Assembly (NCBI RefSeq): GCF_003465825.1
Contig: NZ_QSBV01000007.1
Coordinates: 1 to 64,000, forward strand
From: Collinsella sp. AF02-46-1
GTDB lineage: Bacteria > Actinomycetota > Coriobacteriia > Coriobacteriales > Coriobacteriaceae
DNA: 64,000 bases
Direction: 5' to 3'
Shown here: in pieces, positions 1 to 7,861 of the stretch
Position numbering within the stretch: position 1 is the stretch's first letter
Layout of the letters: the number at the start of each line of letters is the position of its first letter
Notes under the pieces: model-generated
The model's input: the letters and a program-made list of their open reading frames with translations, nothing else
The model's database searches: none
What the model was told of the DNA's origin: nothing
Translations under genes and position numbers: made by a program

Positions 1-8
1 CGCAGGGG

Positions 9-51
9 GCGGTACATTTTGTAGCGCGAAGCGCGGATAAAAATGTACCGC
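9..51. repeat. Perfect 12-bp inverted repeat (hairpin)
   Basis: The arms GCGGTACATTTT (9-20) and AAAATGTACCGC (40-51) are exact inverted complements around a 19-nt spacer that holds a smaller GCGC-GAA-GCGC hairpin. No gene is supported in 1-130. The role is unknown: it may be the terminator or end of an upstream gene outside the window, or a member of the palindrome-rich intergenic class seen elsewhere here. Confidence 0.6.
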
Positions 52-130
52 ATGCCCGAGGACGCGCTGGGAAGCTGCCCCCATTCCGACCCGGACATAC
101 AGATCTACCAGCGCATTTACAAATTCGTAA

Positions 131-179
131 ACTTTTTTGAAAAAAGTGCTTGCACAGTTCTCGAATCATAGGTTATTAT
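131..179 (+). promoter_or_regulatory. tRNA-Leu promoter with upstream 17-bp palindrome
   Basis: A -35 box TTGCAC (150-155) and a -10 box TATTAT (174-179) are separated by 18 bp. Two bases upstream of the -35 lies the perfect palindrome ACTTTTTTGAAAAAAGT (131-147). The same element sits at the same distance in front of the promoters at 3624 and 7881. The A/T tracts resemble an UP element (inference). Confidence 0.75.
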
Positions 180-236
180 CTTCCTCGTTGAACGCGCGGG
201 TCCAAGAAAACGAACCGCGAATCAACAACATAGCAT

Positions 237-326
237 GTCGGAGTGGCGGAATTGGCAGACGCGCTAGCTTGAGGTGCTAGTGACCGCTTTTTGGTCATGC
301 GGGTTCAAGTCCCGCCTCCGACACCA
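237..326 (+). tRNA. tRNA-Leu (anticodon GAG)
   Basis: The acceptor stem GTCGGAG pairs with CTCCGAC, followed by discriminator A and an encoded CCA. The anticodon loop TTGAGGT gives GAG. The long variable arm (GTGACCGC...GGTCAT region) is typical of a class II leucine tRNA. The T-arm GGGTTCAAGTCCC is intact. Confidence 0.95.
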
Positions 327-337
327 TCGCATTTGAG

Positions 338-359
338 AAGCCTCTTCGGAGGCTTTTTT
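338..359 (+). terminator. Rho-independent terminator after tRNA-Leu
   Basis: Stem AAGCCTC / GAGGCTT with a TTCG tetraloop, followed by a T-run. It separates the tRNA from the phosphatase gene that starts 27 bases later; no separate promoter is visible in that gap. Confidence 0.85.
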
Positions 360-385
360 GTTACCGATAGACGGTGAGGTCCACG

Positions 386-2731
386 ATGGAAACGCTTGAG
401 CGCAACGAGTGGGCAGACGTTGCCCAACTGGTCGAGATCACGAGCGATGCTGTCATCATTTGTGAGCTCGACGGAACCATTCTGCATGTGAATAATCGCT
501 TACTTGGTTTGATGTGCGAGGAACGCGCCGACGTCATCGGTGGAGATGTTAAAGACGTCCTGTATTCGTCCGCTTTTGAACGTGCGACGGAACATCGTCT
601 ACCATTTGAAACTGATGGCTCCGAGAACGAACTGATGCTCAAGCTGAGTGACGGCTCTTTTATTCCCGTCTTGGTTCGTGCGGGCTCCGTAACGCCTCCA
701 CGCATCTTTGGGCGCCGCGCACCACGTGTCCTGGTGGCGCTTCACAGTATCGAAGAGCAGTATTCCCACGATCGTCAGCTCAAACGTGCGCTTTCGGAGC
801 TTAGGGTGGCGAATAAACGCCTTTCGGGTACCCTTTCGGTCATTATGAGTACCGTGGGCTCCAATGAGCTCCCCAGCTTGCTCGATATCGTTTTGAATCA
901 GCTCGTCGGAACGCTCGATGCCTCTGGAGCTGCGATTTATTTTTCTGAGAGCGGCGGCTTTAAGCTTCGCGGTGTTTCCAAGGAGCTGCATGATAGCTAC
1001 CTGCCCGAGTTTTTGCCGTATGGCGCTGGCATTCCGACGTATGTTCTTCGCGAGTCGCGTGCCTGCCGCCTGTCGATTCAGCAGGACCTTGAGGGCGACC
1101 GGGTTGCTTCGGGTATGTTCATGGATTTGGACAATCGTTCCAAACACTTGCTGCGCGTGCAGGATATGCCTCCGTATCGCAGTGAGATCTGTCTTCCCGT
1201 GTTTTACGGCACGCAGGTGCTCGGTGTGTTGGAGGTCGGTTGGAAACGTCCACAGGCGCCACTCGCCTATGACCTTAACGTGCTCGAGGTCATCTGCGAT
1301 TACCTGTCTATTCAGATGGTCGGCATGGCGTCGAGCTTACGTTCGCGCCGCACGGCAGAACTTGGTCGTTCGCTCAACGTGCTGCGCGATGAGCTTTTTA
1401 CCTATCTTGATGATCCCGTCGTCGCTTCGCGCGCGGTATCGTCGGAAATTTGCGCTGTGCTCAACTGTCATTTTTGCCCCGTGGAGTATGATGCGGGTCT
1501 CGAAACCTATGTCATCGATTTTGAGGGCGGCAGTCGCGTAGCGTTGCCGGGCGATCCGGAGTCGCTCTTCTTTTCTGTCACGACGCCGGCAGCGCGCCTG
1601 GGATCAGCTTCCGATGGGTTCGAGACGTCGGTGCTGGGCGGGACGAGCGCTGACGATCTCAAGCACGTGCGCCTAACGCGCGTGGATGAATCCACGCCTA
1701 TGGGTGCATGGCTGAGAGCACACGGCCTGCCGTGTCAGGGACTGTACGTCGACTCCGGTATCGAGGCGGGGCGCTATCGCTCGGAGACGGATGACAAGCG
1801 AAACAACGATGCGATCGTTCACGCTGATGTCGCCAAGGGACCGACGACGCGTTTTTTGCTGCTCCGCGATGGCAGCCAGGAGCCAATCGACGACCTTGAG
1901 TACGACTACATGGTGCATTTGGCCCACGATTTTGAGCTGATCTATGAGGGTGAGTCTCAAAAGCGCGAGGAGCGTCATATCGCTCAGACGCTTCAGATCG
2001 GCATGAGAAATTCGCTTGGTGACGTTCCGGGAATCGCCGCCGATTCGGTGTACCTATCGGCAACGAATTCGGCGCTGGTCGGCGGTGACTTCTATACGCT
2101 TGTTCGTCTTCCCGACGATTGCGCCGTTATGATTTTGGGAGATGTGTCCGGCAAGGGAATCGAGGCGGCGTCGATGTCGGCGCTCGTCAAGACGGCGCTG
2201 ACGGCCTATGCCTGGGAGGGTGCGGGGCCTGCTCGCATGGCTCGCTCGCTCAATAGTATGCTCATGGGCTTTTCGAGGGTCGAGACGTTTGTGACGGCGT
2301 TTATCGCCAAGATCGATCTTAAGGCGGGCCGAGCTACCTATTGCTCTGCGGGACATCCTCCCACTATGGTCATTCGGCCGTCGTCGACGCCGCTTGGTGG
2401 CGGCGAGACCTGCGGGGGAGAAGTGGAGCTCCTTGGGTGTCAATCGGGCGTGATCGGTGCCTTTGAGAGCATGGTGTACGAGACGGGCGTCTTTACGTTC
2501 GCTCCTGGTGACATGCTCTTTATGTATACCGACGGAACGATCGAAGCGCGCGATCGCTCTGGTGCTTTCTTTGGCGAGCAACGCCTTCGCGATCTTTTGC
2601 TCTCTGTTTCGGGTGAGGGCGTATCGGGAATCTGCGGTAAGGTCTTGAGCGAGCTTGACCGCTTTACCGAGTCGGCGCTGGACGATGATATCGCGTTGGT
2701 GTCCCTTGAGTTTTTACGGGGCCGATCGTAG
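386..2731 (+). CDS. PAS-GAF-PP2C (SpoIIE/RsbU-type) serine phosphatase
   Basis: Likely a protein serine phosphatase of a partner-switching pathway, which would dephosphorylate a STAS-domain anti-sigma antagonist. The 781-residue product has an N-terminal PAS-like domain (about 10-70), a short helical linker, a GAF-like sensory domain (about 155-320), a less recognisable middle, and a C-terminal PP2C/SpoIIE domain (about 540-781). Visible PP2C motifs are GGDFYTL, GDVSGKGIEAA, SAGHPP, YTDG and a final DDDIALV, which carry the metal-binding aspartates. The ATG at 386 is preferred over GTG at 374 because GGTGAGGT lies 5 bases upstream of 386. There are no membrane segments, so it is a cytosolic sensor. 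The gene directly downstream encodes the probable target. The input signal is unknown. Confidence 0.85.
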   Translation: METLERNEWADVAQLVEITSDAVIICELDGTILHVNNRLLGLMCEERADVIGGDVKDVLYSSAFERATEHRLPFETDGSENELMLKLSDGSFIPVLVRAGSVTPPRIFGRRAPRVLVALHSIEEQYSHDRQLKRALSELRVANKRLSGTLSVIMSTVGSNELPSLLDIVLNQLVGTLDASGAAIYFSESGGFKLRGVSKELHDSYLPEFLPYGAGIPTYVLRESRACRLSIQQDLEGDRVASGMFMDLDNRSKHLLRVQDMPPYRSEICLPVFYGTQVLGVLEVGWKRPQAPLAYDLNVLEVICDYLSIQMVGMASSLRSRRTAELGRSLNVLRDELFTYLDDPVVASRAVSSEICAVLNCHFCPVEYDAGLETYVIDFEGGSRVALPGDPESLFFSVTTPAARLGSASDGFETSVLGGTSADDLKHVRLTRVDESTPMGAWLRAHGLPCQGLYVDSGIEAGRYRSETDDKRNNDAIVHADVAKGPTTRFLLLRDGSQEPIDDLEYDYMVHLAHDFELIYEGESQKREERHIAQTLQIGMRNSLGDVPGIAADSVYLSATNSALVGGDFYTLVRLPDDCAVMILGDVSGKGIEAASMSALVKTALTAYAWEGAGPARMARSLNSMLMGFSRVETFVTAFIAKIDLKAGRATYCSAGHPPTMVIRPSSTPLGGGETCGGEVELLGCQSGVIGAFESMVYETGVFTFAPGDMLFMYTDGTIEARDRSGAFFGEQRLRDLLLSVSGEGVSGICGKVLSELDRFTESALDDDIALVSLEFLRGRS

Positions 2732-2812
2732 GCTGCGACGCTTGAGGGGCGAAACCTACGCGGTTGTAGATATGTGTGCATCGAGCGAGCTCTTTTGGGG
2801 AACCATGGTCGT

Positions 2813-3559
2813 ATGAATGAGTGGAATGACATAGCGGTTTTGACGCCACCGGGTGATGTCGACATCGCCTCGGTGCCCGCGCTGCGCCGACGGTTGGATA
2901 ATTTGATCGACCGGGGCGTGCGCCGCGTTGTCATCAATTGCCAGGCCGTGGGCTTTATCGACTCGACGGGTTTGGCGTTTTTGCTTACACGCGCCAGAGA
3001 GCTCATGAGGCGAGAGGGCCTGCTTTCGCTCGTTAACGCCTCCGATGAGGTCATTCGCTTTTTGGAGATTGCCCGACTTGTCGACATCCTCCATGTTGCG
3101 GGCTTCGCTCGGGAGTCGATTCCTGCCATTCCGGTGGGGGAATTGCCTCGCTGGAGCAAGAGTGTCGAGGTACGCCAGGGTATCGAGAACCTTCCATACT
3201 ATCGTCATCGTATTGCCGAGCTACTCGAATCGCTTCCCCTGAGGCGTGATGAGCGCTATGACGTCGCATTGGCATCGGGCGAGGCGCTGGGCAACGCGTA
3301 TGACCATGCGGGTGGTATCGGATGCATCCTGACGGTTCAGGCCTATGGCGATCGTGTCGTGATTGAGGTTGTCGACCGTGGGGCGGGCTATTCGATCGAC
3401 GGGTCGAGTGAACCGGTTACGACTGAGGAGCGCGGGCGTGGAATCAAGCTCATGCGCATGTTGGTCGACAACGTGGAGGTTGCCCGTCGTACTGATGGTG
3501 CCGGTACGCGCGTTCGGATGGTAAAGCTGTTTAGCGGAACATTGGAATCGTGCGCCTAG
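2813..3559 (+). CDS. STAS domain fused to HATPase_c anti-sigma kinase
   Basis: The 248-residue protein joins the two partners that normally switch as separate proteins. Residues 1-110 are a STAS domain (SpoIIAA/RsbV type) with the phosphorylation motif GFIDSTGL, where Ser51 is the expected phosphosite. Residues 120-245 are a GHKL ATPase of the RsbW/SpoIIAB type with an N box (E157...N161, D164-H165), a G1 box DRGAG (188-192) and a G2 box RGRGIKLM (207-214). It follows the PP2C phosphatase by about 80 bases, so phosphatase, antagonist and kinase form one unit. No sigma factor gene lies in the window, so the output is unknown. The ATG at 2813 begins the STAS fold; an upstream ATG at 2774 lacks a ribosome binding site. 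Confidence 0.82.
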   Translation: MNEWNDIAVLTPPGDVDIASVPALRRRLDNLIDRGVRRVVINCQAVGFIDSTGLAFLLTRARELMRREGLLSLVNASDEVIRFLEIARLVDILHVAGFARESIPAIPVGELPRWSKSVEVRQGIENLPYYRHRIAELLESLPLRRDERYDVALASGEALGNAYDHAGGIGCILTVQAYGDRVVIEVVDRGAGYSIDGSSEPVTTEERGRGIKLMRMLVDNVEVARRTDGAGTRVRMVKLFSGTLESCA

Positions 3560-3604
3560 TAAATCGTTTTGGCATGTATATCTGCCAAGAGCATGTGGCG
3601 AACA

Positions 3605-3652
3605 ACTTTTTTGAAAAAAGTACTTGCGTCTTTTGGGCAACTCGCGTAAATT
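3605..3652 (+). promoter_or_regulatory. tRNA-Gly promoter with 17-bp palindrome
   Basis: The palindrome ACTTTTTTGAAAAAAGT (3605-3621) is identical to the one at 131-147. Two bases later come a -35 TTGCGT (3624-3629), a 17-bp spacer and a -10 TAAATT (3647-3652). Confidence 0.75.
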
Positions 3653-3664
3653 AATAACCCGCAA

Positions 3665-3740
3665 GCGGACATGGCTCAGTTGGTAGAGCACAACCTTGCC
3701 AAGGTTGGGGTCGCGGGTTCGAGCCCCGTTGTCCGCTCCA
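3665..3740 (+). tRNA. tRNA-Gly (anticodon GCC), copy 1
   Basis: Acceptor stem GCGGACA / TGTCCGC, discriminator T, encoded CCA. Anticodon loop TTGCCAA gives GCC. Identical over 76 bases to the copies at 3892 and 7922. Confidence 0.96.
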
Positions 3741-3750
3741 TTGCATTTCC

Positions 3751-3774
3751 GGACCGTCTCAAGCGGTCCTTTTT
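3751..3774 (+). terminator. Terminator-like hairpin between tRNA-Gly and tRNA-Cys
   Basis: Stem GGACCG / CGGTCC followed by TTTTT. It lies only a few bases before tRNA-Cys, so it may act as a partial terminator or processing site inside a tRNA operon. Confidence 0.65.
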
Positions 3775-3775
3775 C

Positions 3776-3849
3776 GGCGAAGTGGCCAAGTGGTAAGGCA
3801 GAGGCCTGCAAAGCCTTTACCCCCGGTTCGAATCCGGGCTTCGCCTCCA
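3776..3849 (+). tRNA. tRNA-Cys (anticodon GCA)
   Basis: Acceptor stem GGCGAAG / CTTCGCC, discriminator T, encoded CCA. Anticodon loop CTGCAAA gives GCA. Confidence 0.95.
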
Positions 3850-3858
3850 GGCAACATC

Positions 3859-3880
3859 CGGGCGCTCCGGCGCCCGTTTT
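3859..3880 (+). terminator. Terminator after tRNA-Cys
   Basis: Stem CGGGCGC / GCGCCCG with loop TCCG, then TTTT. Confidence 0.75.
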
Positions 3881-3891
3881 GTTTTACATAT

Positions 3892-3967
3892 GCGGACATG
3901 GCTCAGTTGGTAGAGCACAACCTTGCCAAGGTTGGGGTCGCGGGTTCGAGCCCCGTTGTCCGCTCCA
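3892..3967 (+). tRNA. tRNA-Gly (anticodon GCC), copy 2
   Basis: Base-for-base identical to the copy at 3665-3740. Its last 17 bases recur at 4138-4154. Confidence 0.96.
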
Positions 3968-3975
3968 AACGCAAC

Positions 3976-4005
3976 AGCCCGACTACTACGGTAGCCGGGC
4001 TTTTT
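3976..4005 (+). terminator. Terminator after second tRNA-Gly
   Basis: Stem AGCCCG...CTAC / GTAG...CGGGCT with a TACG loop, followed by TTTTT. Confidence 0.75.
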
Positions 4006-4019
4006 CGTACCCATCGTAT

Positions 4020-4154
4020 GGGCTCGAACCCGAGAGGGAGCGAGCGTTAAGCAAACGCGGAGCGTTTGTAGCGAGCTGGCGAGGACGCCGACAGGCGACC
4101 GAAGCCGGTGCGGATCCGCGAAGCGGATACGCAGACGCCCCGTTGTCCGCTCCA
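4020..4154 (+). repeat. Structured element ending in a duplicated tRNA-Gly 3' end
   Basis: The last 17 bases, CCCCGTTGTCCGCTCCA (4138-4154), are an exact copy of the 3' end of the tRNA-Gly at 3951-3967, placed 187 bases downstream. Between them lie several small hairpins: GCTCG/CGAGC with inner CCC-GAGA-GGG near 4021, AAACGC-GGA-GCGTTT, and ATCCGC-GAA-GCGGAT. A duplicated tRNA 3' end is the usual footprint of integration at a tRNA or of a degenerate tRNA copy. The first hairpin recurs at 5899-5927 beyond the insertion sequence. Confidence 0.6.
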
Positions 4155-4162
4155 ACTATCTT

Positions 4163-4189
4163 ACGCGGTTCTAACGAACCGCGTTTTTT
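4163..4189 (+). terminator. Strong terminator, start of structured repeat
   Basis: Stem ACGCGGTTC / GAACCGCGT with a short TAAC loop and a run of six T. A matching hairpin (ACGCGGTTT...AAACCGCGT, without the T-run) precedes the second repeat copy at 55674. Confidence 0.85.
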
Positions 4190-4192
4190 GTT

Positions 4193-4305
4193 GACGCTGC
4201 GCGGGCCCCGGGCACCCCATCTTGCCCCTCAATCGTCGGTCGCGTACATAAAGTACGCTTCCCTCCTCTTTCGCGGCAACCTGGGGCACCCGGAGCCCGC
4301 TCGCT
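4193..4305. repeat. 113-nt structured intergenic repeat, copy 1
   Basis: This sequence recurs at 55703-55815 with the same length and roughly four-fifths identity by eye. It is an imperfect palindrome: GCGGGC pairs with GCCCGC at the ends, CCCA...TTGCC pairs with GGCAA...TGGGG, and GCGTAC...GTACGC forms the centre. The insertion sequence begins within a few bases of its right edge. Confidence 0.7.
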
Positions 4306-4320
4306 CATATGACCCAATCC

Positions 4321-4585
4321 ACTGTCAAGGGCCACAATGGCCCCGCCGACCGCTTGCAATCGGTCGGCGGGGCCTGCCGTTAAACCCGTCCCGGTCCGCC
4401 CCCGGCATGTCATCGACGCCTTCGGCTCAGTCTCATATCCGCGGATACCGCTCCGGCGGCCCGCAATCCTCTCCTTCGGCGGGGTTCCCCTAGTCTGTCT
4501 TCGCGCATGCGGCGGCCGCCGCGCGCACAGCGAGAACGGGGGTGTCCCCGAAGGCTGCCCGGCTCGCCGGGACGGGGGCTTATGT
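4321..4585 (-). ncRNA. Candidate guide (seek/bridge) RNA region of the insertion sequence
   Basis: This stretch between the transposase stop codon and the inverted repeat carries no gene. IS1111-type elements are known to encode their target-specifying RNA downstream of the transposase. A perfect 14-bp hairpin lies at 4339-4374 (GGCCCCGCCGACCG, 8-nt loop, complement). Transcription was not shown; this is inference from element architecture. Confidence 0.4.
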
Positions 4586-5707
4586 CTATTCCGCGCCCTC
4601 CCGGCACATCGTGCCGAGGGCCCACAGCCACCTCACGAGCTCGGCCGCGGTGGCCGCGTTCGCCTTCGCCTGCGGCATCCCGCGGGCGATCATCTCCTCG
4701 CGGCGGCGCAGGAGCCTCTCGGACCCCTTCCTCCCGTGCATCCTTATCTCGAGGGGCACGCCGGAGCCCTTGGGCATCAGCTTCGGCTGGTGGCCGGCCT
4801 GGGCATAGCACCAGGACCCCTCGACAGCCAGCTTCCTGACGAGCGCGTTGCCGGCCCCGCTGATTCCGCCGAGGCGCACGGAGTCCGCGCTCGACCTCTG
4901 CTTCGGGGCGAGGCCGAAGTAGGACGTCACCTGCCTGCCGGAGCGGAACCTCGAGAAGTCGCCGACCTCGGACGCGAAGGCGGCGGCGAGCGCGAACCCG
5001 CACCCCTTGATCGACTGGAGCGCCTCGACCTCGGCCGAGAGGGGGCCCGCCGCGACGGCGGCCCTGTATTCGGCGAGGAGGGCCTCCCTCGTCTCGTCGG
5101 CCGCCTCGACCTCGTTCCTCAGCGCCGCAAGCGCCCGGATGCCGCCGTCGTCGGCGGGGTGTATGCCGTCGAGCCACCTGAGGAAGCCGTACGTCCAGTA
5201 CTTCCGGGGGTTGCCGGCCGGCGTCGTGCCGCCGTAGACATAGCCGCGGCGGGCTAGGAACGCCAGGAGCCGCTGCTTCGCCGCCGCGAGCCTCGCGGTC
5301 GCGGCGTCGTGGGCGGCGGCGAGGTCCCTGAGCCCCTCGATCTCGGGGGACGGCACCCATACCGGGGTGACGTCGTGCGACAGTATCGCCTTGGCCATCC
5401 TGGCCGCGTCGTTGCGGTCGTTCTTGGACGAGAGGTCGGCAGCCGACCTCGGGACCTTGGAGACGGCCGCGACGACGCAGTCGACGCCGAGCCCGGAGAG
5501 CTCCCTTTGCGGGGCGAAGCCGAGGTAGCCGCTCTCGTAGGCGGCGAGCGACGGGCCGGGGAAGCCCGACATCCACTCCGCGACCTCGCCCCAGGGGTTG
5601 CCGCGGAACCTCCTCGTCACGGCCTCGCCCGTCTCCGCGTCGAGCGCGCAGACGGTGGTGGACCTGAGGTGTACGTCCATTCCGAAGGCGGTAGAATATC
5701 TAGGCAC
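4586..5707 (-). CDS. IS110-family transposase (DEDD recombinase)
   Basis: The 373-residue product has the two domains of the family. The N-terminal RuvC-like DEDD domain shows GMDVH (D11), YESG (E58) and SKNDRNDA (D97, D100). The C-terminal Transposase_20 domain (about 228-310) includes IKGCG, SYFGLAPKQRSSA and GGISGAGN; the serine pair at 272-273 sits where the family places its catalytic serine, although the usual SG is SA here. The length is normal and there are no stops, so it looks intact. It acts by RNA-guided strand exchange without flanking duplications (family knowledge). Codon use differs from the neighbouring genes. Confidence 0.9.
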   Translation of the reverse strand: MPRYSTAFGMDVHLRSTTVCALDAETGEAVTRRFRGNPWGEVAEWMSGFPGPSLAAYESGYLGFAPQRELSGLGVDCVVAAVSKVPRSAADLSSKNDRNDAARMAKAILSHDVTPVWVPSPEIEGLRDLAAAHDAATARLAAAKQRLLAFLARRGYVYGGTTPAGNPRKYWTYGFLRWLDGIHPADDGGIRALAALRNEVEAADETREALLAEYRAAVAAGPLSAEVEALQSIKGCGFALAAAFASEVGDFSRFRSGRQVTSYFGLAPKQRSSADSVRLGGISGAGNALVRKLAVEGSWCYAQAGHQPKLMPKGSGVPLEIRMHGRKGSERLLRRREEMIARGMPQAKANAATAAELVRWLWALGTMCREGAE

Positions 5708-5898
5708 GGGAGCCTCCCAACCTCGTTGCGGCGCGGCTGCGCCTCTGGCACTTCAACAACATTGTCGCAGCCCCGACCCGCGGTCACGAGCGGGGGCTCC
5801 TGTCGTTTCCGTGCCCCTGGATTGGGTCATAGTGTCTGTCGTGGCCGGGGGAGTAAGTCTTCCGTTCTTTTCACTAATCGATCGATTCGTCCCAGGAG

Positions 5899-5927
5899 GC
5901 TCGAGCCCGAGAGGGGGCGAGCGTTTG
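5899..5927. repeat. Second copy of the GCTCG/CGAGC hairpin
   Basis: GGCTCGAGCCCGAGAGGG and the following GGCGAGCGTT nearly repeat 4020-4048. One copy therefore lies on each side of the insertion sequence. The rest of 5832-6021 shows no gene; GGGAG at 6008 is the ribosome binding site of the next gene. Confidence 0.5.
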
Positions 5928-6021
5928 GGGCGTGGCTGCGGCGTTGATTGCCGTGAATGTCAGCTTTGGGCGTATCATCGTGGGCATCTCACAAAACCTC
6001 GTTGCAAGGGAGACACACCCC

Positions 6022-7778
6022 ATGGCTACAGAAAAGTCCTCCTCGCGCTCATGGATGTCCGATGCCGCGATCTATCAGATTTACCCGCGCTCGTTTAAGG
6101 ACTCGACTGGTTCGGGTTTGGGCGATATCGCGGGCATTACCCAGCAGATGGACTATCTTGAGCGGCTGGGTATCGAGGCCATCTGGCTGAGCCCGTTTTA
6201 CCCATCGCCTCTTGTCGATGGCGGCTATGACGTGGCGGACTACTGCGATGTCGACCAACGTCTCGGCTCGCTTGACGACTTCGATGACATGATCGCCGCG
6301 GCTCACGCGCGCGGCATCAAGGTCATCGTCGACATCGTGCCCAACCATTCGTCCAACCAGCACCCCTGGTTCAAAGCCGCTCTTGCCGCCGGCCCCGGAT
6401 CGCCCGAGCGCGCCCGCTATATCTTCCGTGATGGTCGCGGCGAGCATGGCGAGCTGCCTCCCACCAATTGGAATGCCAACTTTGGCGGCCCCGCCTGGAC
6501 GCGTGTTGCGGACGGTCAGTGGTATCTGCACATGTTTACGCCCGAGCAGCCGGACTTTGACTGGTCATGCCCCGAGGTTCGCGCGTTCTTTTGCGACGTC
6601 CTGGCGTTTTGGAGCGATCGAGGCGTCGATGGCTTTCGCATTGATGTGGCGCACGGTCTCGCCAAGGATCTCGACCGCGATGATCTCGACCAGTGGCATC
6701 TCGCCGAGGGCGATGACATGGTTGACGACGGCACCCATCCGCTGTGGGATCGCAACGAGGTTCACGAGATCTATCGCGAGTGGCGCCGCGTGTTCGACCG
6801 CTATAATCCGCCGCGCAGCGCTGTTGCCGAGGCGTGGGTGCTGCCCGAGCGCCAGTATCTCTACGCGCGCCCCAGCGAGCTTGGCCAGACATTTAACTTT
6901 GAGTTCGCCAAGGCCACTTGGACCTATGATGACATGCACGCTGCAATCGAGGAGGGCTTGAAGGCAGCCATCGAATCCGATTCCGCCTCGACCTGGGTAC
7001 TTTCCAACCACGACGTGCCTCGTGTGGCGACGCGCTTCGCCCTGCCGCAGATCAAGGCGACGCCCTGCCGCAGATCAAGGCGACGCGCTACCACCAGATT
7101 GCGCTCGACTGGCTCTTACGCGACGGGTCGTCTTATGACGAGGACCGTGAACTCGGCGAGCGCCGCGCGCGGGCGGCCCTTTTGCTTGAGCTGGCGCTTC
7201 CGGGCTCGGCATACGTGTATCAGGGTGAGGAGCTCGGCCTTTTTGAGGTGGCTGACATCCCGTGGGCTGCACTCGAAGATCCCACTGCGACCAATACGCA
7301 CGGATCGAAGCGCGAGAAGGGGCGCGACGGCTGTCGTGTGCCCCTGCCGTGGGTGGCGACGGACGATCCCGCGCAGGGCGGATCGTTTGGATTTTCGCCG
7401 ATGGACGCCGATGCGGCGCCCCATCTGCCGCAGCCTGCATGGTTTTCCGATTACGCTGCCGATAGGGAAGAGGCGGACCCGACATCGATGCTTGCGCTCT
7501 ATCGTGACGCCCTCTGGCTGCGGCGCAAGCTGCGCGGGTGCGCTAACGATCTTGCGTGGCTCGATCTTGACGGGCGCACCGGCCTTGCGGATGGTGCCGA
7601 GGGCGCTGAGGGCGGCGTCATCGCCTATCGCCGCGACAACGGCTGGGCGTGTGTGACGAACTTCGGTGCAGCACCCGTGGAGCTGCCGGCGGGCAAGGTC
7701 CTGCTCACCTCATCACCGCTTGCAGACGGCAGACTTGCGCAGGACAGCTCTGCCTGGATCATGCTCGCTGAGTTGTAG
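6022..7778 (+). pseudogene. GH13 alpha-glucosidase (oligo-1,6-glucosidase type), frameshifted
   Basis: This would encode a 577-residue cytosolic alpha-glucosidase that cleaves alpha-1,6 or alpha-1,4 linked oligosaccharides. GH13 motifs are clear: DIVPNHSS, GFRIDVAHG (nucleophile Asp), AEAW (acid/base Glu) and LSNHDVPR. A 23-bp block at 7038-7060 is repeated exactly at 7061-7083. The extra 23 bp shifts the frame, and the upstream frame stops at 7656. Removing one copy restores a continuous frame through KATRYHQIALDWLLRDG and the C-terminal domain to the stop at 7778. The start ATG at 6022 has GGGAG nine bases upstream. The duplication may be a recent disabling event, a reversible switch, or an assembly error. 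Confidence 0.85.
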
Positions 7779-7861
7779 GGGGCCTCTTGCGGCGAGTTTG
7801 CGTTTGCTCGCGCTTTCCGTGGTGGCTGATGTCTTCGCGAGGTTCGAGAGGGCGTCGCAAA

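Larger units (their letters stand above)
4308..5831 (-). mobile_element. IS110-family (IS1111-type) insertion sequence
   Basis: One transposase gene (4586-5707, minus strand) is bracketed by an exact 13-bp inverted repeat, TATGACCCAATCC at 4308-4320 and its complement at 5819-5831. Short subterminal repeats with no target duplication are characteristic of the IS1111 group; true ends are expected a few bases outside these repeats. In transposase orientation there are about 110 nt upstream and about 265 nt of non-coding DNA downstream of the gene. Base composition is visibly more GC-rich than the neighbours, with AGG and CGG codons, which points to acquisition. Confidence 0.75.

Noticed and set aside
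43..171. Short plus-strand frame starting MYRMPEDALG
   Set aside because: It runs through the conserved tRNA promoter palindrome and -35 box and has no ribosome site.
3696..4493. 265-codon plus-strand frame through the tRNA cluster
   Set aside because: It reads through three tRNA genes, terminators and the repeat; not coding.
4337..5576. Long frames on both strands overlapping the transposase (4337-5257 plus, 4410-5576 minus)
   Set aside because: Very high GC gives several open frames; only 4586-5707 on the minus strand shows transposase motifs.
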